Shown here: piece by piece, positions 40,604 to 52,129 of the stretch
How the letters are laid out: each line of letters begins with the position of its first letter
How positions within the stretch are numbered: position 1 is the first letter of the stretch
Assembly: GCA_009731375.1 (NCBI GenBank)
Contig: BJOX01000184.1
Coordinates: 179,752 to 243,751 of the forward strand
Origin: Paulinella micropora
Taxonomy: Eukaryota; Cercozoa; Imbricatea; Euglyphida
Reading direction: 5' to 3'
Length of the DNA stretch: 64,000 bases
The notes under the pieces: generated by a model
What the model saw: only the letters and a program-made list of their open reading frames with translations
Databases searched by the model: none
What the model was told of the DNA's origin: nothing
Translations under genes and position numbers: made by a program

Positions 40604-41204
40604 ATGGGACTACTTCATCGGATATTTCATGATCCCGCTGCCGCAAAGTTGCAAGCCATCGCCCAAGCCCATGACGTAAAACTAGTCAACAAAGACGTTA
40701 CTAAGGAGTGTCCGGAGTGTCCGGCGGGCGGAGCCCAAAAGCCGCCTCATCACGCGAAGGCGCATGGAACCAGAATGAAGGAGAAGGGTGAAGGCTGGTC
40801 GGTGGACACCTCAGCACTGTTGGCAAGACCTCTACTTAACGGAGAGCGATGCCTCATGGCAATTGTAGAGGACACCGTGGGATACACCAACTTGGAGCTT
40901 CTCCTGAACGCGGAGATGCAGCGGCAGTCCGTGGTGGCAAGCAAGGTGTTCCGGATGAGCAGGACTCAGACGGGAAACCGGATTAAACAAATACGGGGAG
41001 ACGGCGCTTATCAGAGATCGCAAGTCTTTAATGACCTGATCGAAAGTGTCGGGGTGCGCCCGCGATACGCGGTTAGGAACGATCCCAACAAGCAGGCTCT
41101 AGTAGAAGTCTCGCAGAAGCATATCTGGGCGGGGGCGAGGAAACTACTGAAGAGGGCACAGCTGCCATATGTGTACTTGGGTTACGCGCTACTGCACGTT
41201 GGGT
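40604..41204 (+). pseudogene. Integrase N-terminal and core domain, copia type
   Basis: A pre-integrase zinc region (HDPAAAKLQAIAQAH and ECPEC) is followed by a core containing WSVDTSALL, IRGDGAYQRSQVF (second acidic residue) and NKQALVEVSQKHI (Glu), ending LPYVYLGYALLHV. The positions match copia integrase, though the first Asp context is degenerate. Confidence 0.72.
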
Positions 41205-41755
41205 CTTCTTTGCCCAATTCCAGCCCCACTCCTTTGCCGGCACTTCAACGATCAGACCACGAGTCACTCCCGCGTCTCGACCGTTTGCTCCTTCGGCTGC
41301 GGCTGCCTCAGCGTTCCTTCCTCCTTTTCTTCTTTGACCACAGCTATGCGATCGCTGTCTTGCGCCCCTTCCGGTTTGACGAATAGTTCCTCCAAATCAT
41401 CGTTGATCGGAGCACCTTGGGCCTCGTCCGCCTTCAACCCGGCCGCCTTCCAAATCTGTACTAGGATGGGCCATGCCTTTTGATTCTCGTCAAAGTTGAC
41501 TACGTCGCGCCAACTCTTGATCTCCCCCTGGACTAAAACCACGTGCGCGGAGGTCTCCAAGTCCAACCCCATCCACGCCGCGGGTAAGGAGCGGTCCTAC
41601 TCCTTTCGCAGCCCATGGTACTTCTTGTCAAGCACCGCATGACAGAGGCATCCAAAGGTGTGCAGCAACGCCGTGACAACCATTCCACCTTTTTCTCGTA
41701 AGGGAACATGATGAATAGTCGCGGCTCTTTGCCTCCCGGTGGCGGCGTCAGGTTA
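41205..41755 (-). pseudogene. Inverted segment carrying the integrase C-terminal region
   Basis: On the minus strand two frames read LLHTFGCLCHAVLDKK and, about 60 residues later, LVQGEIKSWRDVVNFDENQ. These resemble the copia integrase tail (FGC..., then SRDVxFxE). Sequence on both sides is coded on the plus strand, so about 550 bp is inverted within the element. Confidence 0.6.
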
Positions 41756-42900
41756 TGCAGTACTACGGCCCGGAATGGAAGAGTAAGACTCGGAAGGGCG
41801 CAGTAGAAGGAGAATGCGATCCCATTCGGAGAGACAAAAAGCTGCAGCCGGCCCATTTCGTGCGGTTCGAGGGGGAGGAGACAGAAAATGAAGTGGAAAA
41901 GATGCTATACACGGAAATCCTGAAATGGGGAGTACGTGAGCGGGCACTGACGGCTACCTTTACTCGTCCGGTGGCGGAGAAGGAAGCTACCGCTTCGGGA
42001 AAGTTTGAAGACGCACAAGCGCAAGAAATAGCAACCCTGTGGGCGCAAGGATGCTTTAGGAGGAGAAAGAGGGAGTCAGTGCCGGAGCGCGACTTGCGCC
42101 ATGGGCGGTACGCAGACACGACAAAGGAATCGGGTGGAAAAGTGCTAAAGTACAAGAGCCGACTGGTGGCGAAGGGATACTCCATGGTAGAAGGAGATCA
42201 CTACGGGCAACGAACTTTTCTGACCCCATGCACCATGACTATCCTTGGCTTCTTCATGCTGGTGACTTTCTACGACCTAGTGTTGGGCAAGTTTGATGTG
42301 GGCACTGCCAAATAGAGGCTGAAGTAGAGGAGGCGGGAATGCGGCCCACCTATCTGGTCCCACCCTTTGGCTTTGAAGAGGAAGGGTACGTGTGGGAAAT
42401 GGTAAGGGCGCTGTACGATCGACCGGATGCCGGAAGAAAATGGTGGATGCAAGTGCTAGTACCGTTCATGGTATCACAAGGTTTTGAGCAGCACAAGGCG
42501 TTTCCGTGTTTCTTCTTCCGCTGGCGTTCGGGGATGAGTAAGCCTGACATCGGGTTCGTGCATGTAGACGACATCATGATGAGCTTCAGCGACGAGGAGG
42601 CAAAGGAGCAGTTCCGGGCGGCGGGCGAAAGCCGCTTAAAGGTATTCAAAAGTGAACCGCCAACGGGACTGGTGGGGATCGACATCGAGGATGGCCGGCA
42701 TCCGGAGTTGGGGCGAACCGTCAAGTTATTCCAAGAAACTTTTATCAAGGAGGCGAGCGAGCGGCTCAAAACAAAGGACTTAGCGTCTGTTGATTCGCCG
42801 TGGCTAATGCCGGGGTGCCATGTGGGAGTTCCGAGTGTACTGGAAGAATTCTCGCCTTACCACATCTGTGGAATACTCATCTGGGTGAGGGTGACGAGGC
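41755..42900 (+). pseudogene. Reverse transcriptase, copia type
   Basis: Contains YKSRLVAKGYSMVEGDHYGQ and LGKFDVGTA (copia RT), then a stop. Frame 42339-42923 continues with ALYDRPDAGRKWW and VHVDDIMMSF, the YVDD-box equivalent with His in place of Tyr. Two stops after GTAK separate the halves. Confidence 0.8.
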
Positions 42901-43690
42901 ATGACGCTAGGGCCGGTGGCTGAGATGGCGCGCTATACTTCAAAGCCGAAGGAGTTCCCCTTCCAAGAGGCGGAACAAGTGATGCGGTACGTTCAGGGCA
43001 CCGCGCGGCGAGGGGTTCGTTTCTACCAAAAGGAAAGTACGCGCCTGACGTCCTACCCGGACGCTAATTGCAAGGGCGACTGGGGCGATCACAGGGCTCG
43101 ACTGGCCGTAATTCACTTCCTGCTTGGTGGTTCGGTAAATCCGGTGTGTATGAAATGCACCATTACAGTGGAATTGCCGAAGCCGCGTGGGCCGCGTAGC
43201 AAGGAAAGGAGGGAGAAGCTGCTGGCGAAGCAGCAAGACCTGCAAGCAGAGGCGGTGGGGACGCTACCGCCACCTGAGGAGAAAATGCAGGAGGGACATA
43301 TTCGCATGGAAGCGCCTCCGGAGGAGTCAACCTGCGAGGCGGAGATCTACGCGATGGACGCGTGCCTGCATGGCCAGGAAAAGATCGCAAACTTTATCAA
43401 CGGAATCGCCGGAGGCAGAGTGGCCAAAGACTTGGCCAAGCAAGGGTGGGGTAAGCCACCTGTGGTGTACGAGGATATAACAAGGGGGCTATTGATCTGG
43501 CAACCACCAACATCTACCGTCAGAAGTTGGACCACATCGATCTGCGCTATGCCTACGTCAACGCGATGATATTGGCGGGAAAGGCGATGTTGGAGAAGAT
43601 TAGTTCCCCGGACAACTACGGAGATGCAAATACCAAGCGGCAGCGGGGACCAAATTACTCCAAGATCGTGGGAAGGATTGCGCAACCTCA
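42901..43690 (+). pseudogene. RNase H, copia type
   Basis: EQVMRYVQGTARRGVRFY, then SYPDANCKGDWGDH with the first Asp, then ESTCEAEIYAMDACLHG with the Glu, then EDITRGLLIW. The order fits copia RNase H. A frameshift lies near 43490. Confidence 0.78.
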
Positions 43691-43765
43691 GTGAACGTTG
43701 GAACGCCCAAGGGATAAGTTAAGTGTAAGGTTGTGTGTGTGGGTATTACTGCCATCAAAGGTGAG

Positions 43766-44109
43766 CTTGGGAAGTGAATTAGGTGATGGGATTAATACAA
43801 CCGGTTAGATGATACGTTAGTTAATATTGTCAGTCAGTAGTTAGTACGGAAAAAGAATGTATTTTCTGATATGGGTGGCATTGGCCCGTGGCACCATTGC
43901 CAATATGACCCGTATGGACACCTGAAATTTAAATGCTTAGAGCTCTCGTCATCTGTTTCAAAAGTTGGTTGTTTGGCTGGCTTTTGTATGTTGTGAGGGA
44001 AATTATATTAAAGTTCTTGTGGAGCTGGTTAGCTAGTCAACTGGGGACGCCTGGGAGACGTGAAACCGGCTTCTAATATCATTTATACAATACTGTCCTA
44101 CTTCTTAAG
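43766..44109 (+). repeat. 3' LTR of the copia-like element
   Basis: 344 bp, intact; starts CTTGGGAAGTGA and ends CTTCTTAAG, followed by the ATGCC duplication. Confidence 0.9.
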
Positions 44110-44114
44110 ATGCC

Positions 44115-44532
44115 AAAACTATTTCACGTTGAAAGGCATTGAACGGGGTTCTCCCGTCATAGTTTTTTTTGGCAGTCACATGCTGATTTTGTTTTTGTCT
44201 GTGCCTCTTACAGTCCTAAAACTCATTGAGGTCTCTAGTACTGTCTGTTTTCAAGGGCCTTTTAGCAGACCAGCTGAGTTGCCTGATGTGCTTGTCTCTT
44301 GCCTCTTTGCCCCGACGCCGGCATATGGGTGACTCACCTAACCAAAAGCGAGGACAGGTACAATTTGTTCACAACTTAGCCAAAGGCCGGTCTCAGTGCG
44401 CCTGAGAGCTTAGCTTCACTTTTATTGTGTCAATTACAGGAATAACATCAACCCCTTTCGTAGACAGTCTCCTTCCAGCGGTCCGCGATGGTCTTCTTCC
44501 TTCCTTGCTTGCAGTGCTCCAGAGTTAAGCGC
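44115..44532 (-). other. Leader of the gag-only element, between the two insertions
   Basis: Lies between the copia-like and gypsy-like insertions and belongs to the gag-only element's leader upstream of its gag. No open frame of note. Confidence 0.65.
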
Positions 44533-44769
44533 TGTAGGCATCACCCCCGGATAGCCGGTAAAAAGTACCTTTTCCTGGTGACAGGTGCACCAGCTTGTTT
44601 TTCAGTATTATTTGTCCGGATTGGACCTGATGCCATTTTATTCCTGGTCTGTTGCCGTTTTCCTTTTTGGCTTCACTGAGCTAATATAACGAGACATCAT
44701 TCTCATCTTTTGAGGACTGTGTTTGGTTGTATTACCGACTTTTTACGAGCTATCGTTGGGGGCATTACA
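44533..44769 (+). repeat. 5' LTR of the gypsy-type element
   Basis: 237 bp, TG to CA, nearly identical to 54651-54892. Confidence 0.93.
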
Positions 44770-45545
44770 TTTGGAGTCCACATCACTAGGGTGATTTCTT
44801 TCTGCTTTGCCACACAGGCAACAGAGTGAATTTTCACTGACCTGTCTCACACGGGGACGTCAGACGAAAACAAATACTCCAACACAGCTCCCTCATAACT
44901 CTTTCACAAAACAAATAATTTGATTGGTCTCAAGCAGGTGTCTCGTACCCTCTAGCCCAATCAGTATCTGTGTGCTCACAAGGAGACATCAGATACAAAC
45001 TCTCTGTCGTTCTTACTGTTCTCACACAGAGACCAAGAAGAAGGAGGTGGACAGAAGAGTGAAGGAACAAACAACAAGCATAGGGACAGGAGCACAACAC
45101 TCTACCCTTCTAGTTTGTGCATTTATCTGCATTATCTCACACATACGTCAGAGTATTTTTGCAAATCTCTGATCGTTTTCTAAAGGTAGGTCTGAGAACC
45201 TATCCGACCGACTGTCGACTTCTCAAGGAGAGCTTTTCTAGCTTCTCTATTACTATCTGTGTGTAGGTCCAAGTGCCTCATACTAGATACAATATAGAAA
45301 AGAAGGAGGAGAAAGTAATCTGAGTAAGGAGAACAAGAAATCGGAGAAAGTCTCAAAGACTATTTTTCTCAAACAAAAACAAACATACAAACAGTGTTTC
45401 ATAGAGGACAGGGAATCTTATCCTACCCTCTCTATTAGTTTCTCTCTTCACTAGTCAATCGACTGAAGGAGGAACAGAACACAAACGAACAAAAACCAAA
45501 CATAGGAGCTGACACTGTCCTCCTGTTGATCACTACTACGACATC
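44770..45545 (+). other. 5' leader of the gypsy-type element
   Basis: Begins with the primer-binding site TTTGGAGTCCACATC, complementary to a tRNA 3' end ending in CCA. The rest is non-coding up to the gag ATG at 45546. Confidence 0.75.
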
Positions 45546-48248
45546 ATGTCGACAGAGACCGCCGAAGTGAGTGAATTCTCGGAGGCAGATCAAAGAAGAG
45601 AAGAAGAAGAAGCAGGAGGAGGAGGAGGAAGAGGATTGAATGAAGGAGGAGGAGGAGGATTGAATGAAGGAGGAGGAGGAGATGAAGGAGTAGGAGGAGG
45701 AGTAGAAGAGGGCTGGGATGATGAAGGAAGATATGGAGGAGACGAAGATGAAGGAGGATTTGAACAAGAAGAGACGGGAGGAGGAGGAGCATATGGTAAT
45801 CCCTTACCACCTGCCTACACGGGAGGAGGAGGACGAAAAATGATCGACTTGATTCATAGTGATGGAGAGGAGATCACAGTGGAGGAACAACAGTGGGTGC
45901 AAGACCACTATGACCTCACTAAAAAAGAGTTTGATAACAAGATGGGGGTAGAGAAGGATACCTATGTGTGGATCCCTCAGGATCAAAGAAGAGAGAAAAG
46001 TCGTGCTAAAAAGGATGTCTATATCCTATTATCAAACACAGCACAGCTCCTCGGCAAACTGGTCTCTGATCCAGAAGAGAGAAAGAAGATACAGCATATC
46101 AAGTTTGGGGACACACACACCCACCTTGAATTACTCGATGCTATCTTTGGGGTGTACACTCAAACCCTGATTTGGGAACGTACATACGGCCCACGATGTG
46201 AGGGTTACCTCCAGTACACAAACCCAAGAGCAACGGCCAGATTCCTCGCGACTGGTCAGGAGGCAGTCGATGTAACAAAAATGAAGACCAATCTGGGTTC
46301 GAAAAACTCGAGTGGCATATTTCATTTTTTTACAATGGAAATAAAGGCCTTGGAGGAGGGGAAGGCAGAGATGGAAAAAAGCATTAAGGCAGCAGGAGAA
46401 ACTCATCCTGTGATTGATGAGTTAGAGAAGACCGACAGAGTTCTGACCAAGATCAGACTGTTGATGGGTGCGTTACTGCACAAGGAGGCATGGAAGAGAT
46501 GGATTCCTACCAAGGATCACTCTGTCCTTAAATCACTTAGTAACGCACCACCGGTCGCCAACAAAGCAGGTGTTGACCAATATGTGGAGAAATATAATTT
46601 TCTCAGATCTGCTTCTGAATTGGTGGCCTTTATCACTCATGCTCAAAAGCTGGTGATATCTGAGAAGAAGAAGGCGAAAGAGAATGAGGAGTTCGAGAAG
46701 ACGATGAGACTGGAAAGAATGAAAGCAAAAGTGAGTGGTGCAAAGACACACCCTCCGACATATTTGACCCCACCAGCTCCTGCCCCACCAGCCCCTGCAC
46801 CCTCGGGCTCAACTACGGTGGTGGTCACAAACACGGAGAAGAAGGACAGACAGAACATCATAAATGCCTTCAAGGGGAAGAAAGGAGGAGTGGCAAGTCT
46901 CATGCTATATGCCAAGACGAGCTCAGACAAAGACTCTGATGCTTCGCTTTTGAGCAAGCTCAAAGAGATCAATGCCTGCATGAAGGCTTTTCCTTGCGAC
47001 GAAACGCAGGAATACGAGGCCCTTGTTACTGTTTTTGACCAATCTCTAGTCTCGGAGGGATTTGATCTGACACAGTACAAGTTTTTGAGAAAGAAGGAGG
47101 AGATTAAGAGAAACAATGCAACAGGCCTAGACGCTCAGTGTGAACTGGCGGTGGCCACACTCATTTCATATTTTCAATCTCATGGATACCAGCATCTCTG
47201 CACTGGTACTCTCATAGGATTTGAAATCTTTGAGACAGTGGCGATGAGTTTGAGGAGTGCTGTTGGCTTGGCGGCGACCCTTACGGAGGTAGTTTCCTCC
47301 TATGGGCTATTCTATGGCCGCAAGTCGATCATCCTCTATTTCTTTTCGGCGTTACACACAGTTAACCCGAGTAAGCTTACTCAGCTCATACAACAATGCT
47401 CGACGTTTAGCTCAGTGAAGTCCAAGAACTTCCTCGAGACACACGTGTTCGAAAATACGGTTCAAAGCGTTGCTCCGTCAGCACTGTTTCAAGAAGTGAT
47501 GAGTGCATGCTCAAACATGGACTCGCTCACGGAGGCACATACGGCACAGGCAGGCGGTGTACCTGTTGGCGCACAAGCCACGTACACAAACAGAGTTGCC
47601 GGTTGGAAGAGACAGAGAGAGCCAGACCTGAAGACCGCATGTTGGAGGTGGTTCGCGGGCTTGCAGTGTAAGGCACAGATGGAGAACAGAGACTGCTCTT
47701 TCAATCATGATAGGCAGAACCCAACAGCAAGGGCAAATTTTCTGAGCAGGACGGAAGGCAAGGAACCGGGCCTTTTCAATATGCTTCAGATTGCCGCTGT
47801 GAACGAAGGTTGGTATGCCAATATGTGTGATGATGAGGAGTTACGAGAGGCAATCATTACCTACATGAAGAGGATGAAGGAGAAGAAGGAGGAAAGGGAG
47901 AGACAAAAGAACTTAAAGGCCTCTCAAAGAGGACGAGAAGGAGGAGCAGGAGCAGGAGGACGAGGAGGAGGAGGAGGAGGAGGAGGAGGACGAGGACGAG
48001 GAACATGGAGAGGAGCCTCGAGGTGGCAGGGAACCCCTCAGAGAGGAAGAGGAGGAGGTCGGGGATATACCCCTTATGGAGGGAGAGCTGTTCGAGCTCC
48101 AGCCCCCCCACCCAGAGGAGGAGGAGGCTCGTGGGCAAGCTCCAACCCAAATTTCGGTCGAGCTCAGGCCTACAACACTGCCTCGGAGACCGATACGTCA
48201 TCCTACCCGGACACTACTCAAGGTAATCGTTTCGAGGTGGTGGAATGA
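45546..48248 (+). CDS. Gag of the gypsy-type element, 900 residues, CCCH finger and RGG tail
   Basis: Starts at ATG 45546. The N-terminus is Glu/Gly-rich. The middle is a long helical capsid-like region. A finger with spacing C-X8-C-X8-C-X3-H (CWRWFAGLQC to DCSFNH, about residues 698-720) replaces the usual knuckle. The C-terminus is an arginine/glycine-rich RNA-binding tail (about residues 797-870). It ends at a TGA (48246-48248) in the same frame as pol. At 900 residues it is longer than most gypsy Gag proteins. Confidence 0.85.
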   Translation: MSTETAEVSEFSEADQRREEEEAGGGGGRGLNEGGGGGLNEGGGGDEGVGGGVEEGWDDEGRYGGDEDEGGFEQEETGGGGAYGNPLPPAYTGGGGRKMIDLIHSDGEEITVEEQQWVQDHYDLTKKEFDNKMGVEKDTYVWIPQDQRREKSRAKKDVYILLSNTAQLLGKLVSDPEERKKIQHIKFGDTHTHLELLDAIFGVYTQTLIWERTYGPRCEGYLQYTNPRATARFLATGQEAVDVTKMKTNLGSKNSSGIFHFFTMEIKALEEGKAEMEKSIKAAGETHPVIDELEKTDRVLTKIRLLMGALLHKEAWKRWIPTKDHSVLKSLSNAPPVANKAGVDQYVEKYNFLRSASELVAFITHAQKLVISEKKKAKENEEFEKTMRLERMKAKVSGAKTHPPTYLTPPAPAPPAPAPSGSTTVVVTNTEKKDRQNIINAFKGKKGGVASLMLYAKTSSDKDSDASLLSKLKEINACMKAFPCDETQEYEALVTVFDQSLVSEGFDLTQYKFLRKKEEIKRNNATGLDAQCELAVATLISYFQSHGYQHLCTGTLIGFEIFETVAMSLRSAVGLAATLTEVVSSYGLFYGRKSIILYFFSALHTVNPSKLTQLIQQCSTFSSVKSKNFLETHVFENTVQSVAPSALFQEVMSACSNMDSLTEAHTAQAGGVPVGAQATYTNRVAGWKRQREPDLKTACWRWFAGLQCKAQMENRDCSFNHDRQNPTARANFLSRTEGKEPGLFNMLQIAAVNEGWYANMCDDEELREAIITYMKRMKEKKEERERQKNLKASQRGREGGAGAGGRGGGGGGGGGRGRGTWRGASRWQGTPQRGRGGGRGYTPYGGRAVRAPAPPPRGGGGSWASSNPNFGRAQAYNTASETDTSSYPDTTQGNRFEVVE

Positions 48249-51200
48249 CTGGAGGGGGAAGAAGAGAGGAAGGAGAAGACTGTGAAGTTTAACCCTAAAG
48301 TCACAGTGCTTTCTAATGCTGTTGTGCAGACTGGGCCAACGCTTCCTCTATGTGAAAACAAAGATGTGGGTACACAGAGACTGCAGCCCCAAGGTAGTCT
48401 CATACCCGTTCATACAGCACGGTTACCAATGATAACTGATGCAAATAGGAAGGCGAGACTTGCGATGGAGGCGAGGAGGCCAATGGCAGACGTATCGCCT
48501 CGGCCAAGCAAACAACCACGAACAGACTCAATGTCTACGGTCGCGGCGGGTGGCGAGCAAAAAGACAATGTGTGTACTCAAGTACCACAAGACAATGTCG
48601 CTCAAATAGTAAACGCACCAGTACCGCAGAATAATAAAAATGTTAATGAGGTGAAGCAGGAGGAGAAGAAGGAGGAGTTGAAAAACTTAGAGACAAGACT
48701 CCAAAATTTGGAACGTAAAGTTCTTGTTCTCGCAGCCAATATACACAGGCCCGATGCTCTGTGTTATACGGAACTTTATTGTGAAACATTGAAGACAATA
48801 TTAAAAGTTGGTAATGATACGATGGCGAATATTAATATTGTCGGCAGGAAGTTTTTTAATCGATACCGGGACTGGGTGGACGGAAATATGAAAAAGTCAA
48901 CGGGCACTCTCAAAGGAGTGAGCAGCCGGACGGATATCACGGGAATCATCACACTGACCTTTAAATTGAAATCCGCACGAGTATACCGTATGGACCTCTA
49001 TGTCGTCCCCGGTTACCACGGGTCAATATTACTATCGTATGACCAATTGGCTACGATGGGGGCTGTGATTGATTGCGCCGCACGGCGAGTGATATATGGA
49101 GTAAAAAGAGGAGAAGAGAACGATATTGATCCCTTCAACGCTACTGACTCTTATGAGGCTTATGAGCTGAGTCTAGCGACGGATCACAAAAAGATGGCCA
49201 TCGCACATGAGGCACTTGAGGTGTACGTTCACCCCCATGTCGTAAGACCGGATGAACTGTCCTGGACCGACAATTGGGAATCCCAAGTGTGCACTGTCAC
49301 AGTTCCGACATGCCATTGGGACAAAAAGTCTATTGATGACTTAATCGAGAAGCGAAAGGAGGAGATTATATGTGTCGCACAAAGAAGCCCGTCGTTGGCG
49401 AGATTCGCGGAAGGAGTAGGAACAGATGTCCATATTACTAACGGATACTGTTTCCATGCGAAAGTAGGAGAAGAAAAAAGGGAGGCGTTTGTACCAAGGA
49501 GAACGGGGCGAATCCCGGATACTCCACCAGAAACTATTAAAAGTTTTATTACTGATTTCTGGGGTGACGAGCCCACGTGGCCGCGTTCACTGTCTGAAGT
49601 GAAGAAATGCTTACGGACTTTATTCGAAAATAATAAGCCGTATACTATTATCCTGCCATATAATGAGAAGGCGATATGGGCGCAGGAAATAAGGGACCGG
49701 CTTATTGATCATCCTATACCGGTACCCTCTCGCAAGCAACAGCTAGTGGTGGCTTGTCGTATGGGAACTCGTGAGCAGAGCAGTGCATACAAGCGGAAGC
49801 TCAGAGACCTCGACAAGTTGAAATTGATACCGCAAGCATTCACATGCTTTGATGGTTTTTACACCCGTAAAGCTCCTTTGCAATACGCGAGACTCATTGA
49901 CATGCTGGTGGAGCTCGGTAAAGATGATGAGCCGGACACGGTCACGTATGAAAAGACGGGCCTAGATGATGTCTCGGAAGAGGACTTAGGCTTGGAGGAG
50001 GACAGAGAACCCCTCAAGCAGCATAAGCAGATGTCTGATGAAGATTTTCAAGAGGCGGCGCGGAAAATATTGGAAGAAGGAGTAGGCACGGAGAAGGAGA
50101 AGGAGCTTTTAAAAGCCAAATTAGAGGCGAACAAGGAAATTTTTGACCCTCCACATGCAGGTGGTGTCAAGCCTGAAGATTTCACTGCGGTTATTTACAA
50201 AATACCGGGTGCGGAGCCGTCACCGGCACCACGAAGGGCGAATTTGAGTATACATGAGGCGAAGATAGCGGAGGAGCTAGCAAGACAGCTGCTCAATGAG
50301 GACTTTATTGAGAGATCAACATCCTCAATAGTCTCACAACCGAGAATAGTGCCGAAGCCAGGAGGAGAATGGCGCCTGACAGTTAACTATGCTCGTGTTA
50401 ACAAGGTGCTGGAGGAAGAGAGAAATCCTCTCCCGACATTAGAAGAAGGAAGGAGAGTACTGCGGAATGCAAAATTCTATTCGGTCATTGACCTTAAGAA
50501 TGGCTTCTGGCAGATACCACTGGAGGAAAAGTCCAGATGGCTGACGGCGTTTGTGGTGGGTATGGAAATATACCAATGGAAAGTGCTTCCGATGGGCCTC
50601 AAGCAAGCCCCAGGACTTTTCCAGAAGGCGATGCAGAAGATGTTGAGCAGTCAGTACGATGATTTGTCTGACGGTGGCTTTATGAGAAGGCGGGGACAGA
50701 AGGCGGGAGAATATGCATTTTGCTATATCGATGACATTATCGTATACTCTAACACAATGGAGGAGCATATCGATCATTTGTCCGATATATTCAGGCGCAT
50801 CGGAGCTTTTGGCCTGAAGTGCAATCTAAAGAAGTGTCAACTTGCCAAGACGAGTGTGACATACTTAGGGTACGAGATCTCCCATAATCGAGTCTCGATA
50901 TCCAAAGAGAAGAGGGAGGAGATTATGAATCGACCGATACCGAAGAACCGCACTGAATTGCACTCATTCCTTGCGATGGCGCAATACTATAGCCAGTTTA
51001 TACCCGATTGGGGTGCAACACGGGCTAAAGTGGAGAAAATGATAGATTTTGGAGACTTTGAGAAGTGGGACGAAGAGGCTTTGCAAGCGTTTCATGCGCT
51101 CAAAGATCTCATTTACAAAGACCCGAAAGACGGAGGACTGGTGTTAACGATGCCCGACTTTACGAAACAATTCGTAGTCGATACAGACGCATCTAAGTTT

Positions 51201-52129
51201 GCGATTGGGGCTGTATTACAACAAGAGGATGAGGAGAAGAAATTACGCCCAATCATGTTTATTAGTAGGAAGTTGTGTGCGGCGGAGAGAAACTATTGCA
51301 CAAGGCAAAGAGAGGCGTTGGCGGTAGTATGGGCCCTCAAGAGGCTCAGAGAGTATTTGTGGGGAGGACCTCAATTTACTGTCAGAACTGATCATCATAA
51401 CCTGTTATGGTTGATGAATCATGAACAGACGGGACGGCTGGCGCGGTGGCAAGCGTTCTTGTCTTGTTTCGATTTTACAATGGTCCATCTACCGGGAAAG
51501 CGAAATGTGGTCGCTGATAGCCTCTCTAGGCTAGAGTTTAACTCAGAAGTATCGGCGTTGGTGTCCACGGTGGAGATGGAAGACTTGTCCACTGACAAGG
51601 TGTATGAGGTCAGCCACATTGAGGCGATGGAGATGGCGAGTGGAGTCCGATATGACCGCACAGGTCTACGGTACAGTCCACAAGGCCCGGATCACGGGAT
51701 ATGTTGTGAGCTACATACCCAGGAGGACGCTGAGTGGTCCTATGAGGTATATGAGAATGCGAAGGCGAACATAAGAGAGGAAGAGGAGACGCAGGAAGTT
51801 TATGCGGAGCCTCCTCAAGAGCGGAGAAGTGACCTAAACGATGACCCGGACAGAATCGGGGTACGGCTAGAAGATGGTGCTATCCATATAGCCTCGCCTA
51901 CCGCCTGGAGGCAACAACAGGCTCAAGATCCGGAGTTTAAGGAACTCATACAGTTATATCAGAACCCGGATGAGCTACGGATGACGAAAGCGATCAAAGA
52001 TCAGATGAAGGAGATGGGATGGAGAGATGGTCTACTGTGGTACAAGGGCCTTCACGGTCGCTATGCGTCACAGCCGGACAAATGGACCCTTTGGGTACCG
52101 GAGAGTCTGAGACGATTTATATTTGTCGC
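48249..52129 (+). CDS. Pol of the gypsy-type element: protease, reverse transcriptase, RNase H
   Basis: Open in the gag frame from directly after the gag TGA; the first ATG is only at 48429, so readthrough is more likely than a separate start. A protease-like fold is seen at about 48800-49090 (NDTMANINIVG, with DTM for DTG, then LSYDQLATMGAVIDC). Reverse transcriptase spans about 50230-51050 with IDLKNGFWQIPL, PMGLKQAPGLFQKAM and CYIDDIIVYSN (YIDD near 50724). RNase H spans about 51170-51540 with DTDASKFAIGAVL, REALAVVWALK, RTDHHNLLW and HLPGKRNVVADSLSRL. The integrase start is cut by the gap at 52130. Confidence 0.93.

Larger units (their letters stand above)
31541..44114 (+). mobile_element. 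Copia-like LTR retrotransposon, carrying two nested insertions
   Basis: LTRs start at 31546 and 43766 (CTTGGGAAGTGA) and end at 35133 and 44109 (CTTCTTAAG). ATCGC-type ambiguity is absent: the 5-bp duplication ATGCC is at 31541-31545 and 44110-44114. Domain order is gag, protease, integrase, reverse transcriptase, RNase H, which is the Ty1/copia order. Many frameshifts and an internal inversion make it inactive. The 5' LTR is split by a MITE and a piggyBac element. The termini are CTT..AAG, not TG..CA. Confidence 0.9.

Noticed and set aside
48246-48248. TGA reassigned to a sense codon
   Set aside because: Host genes here end in TAA and use TGG for Trp, and no host exon contains an in-frame TGA, so there is no support for a variant code.
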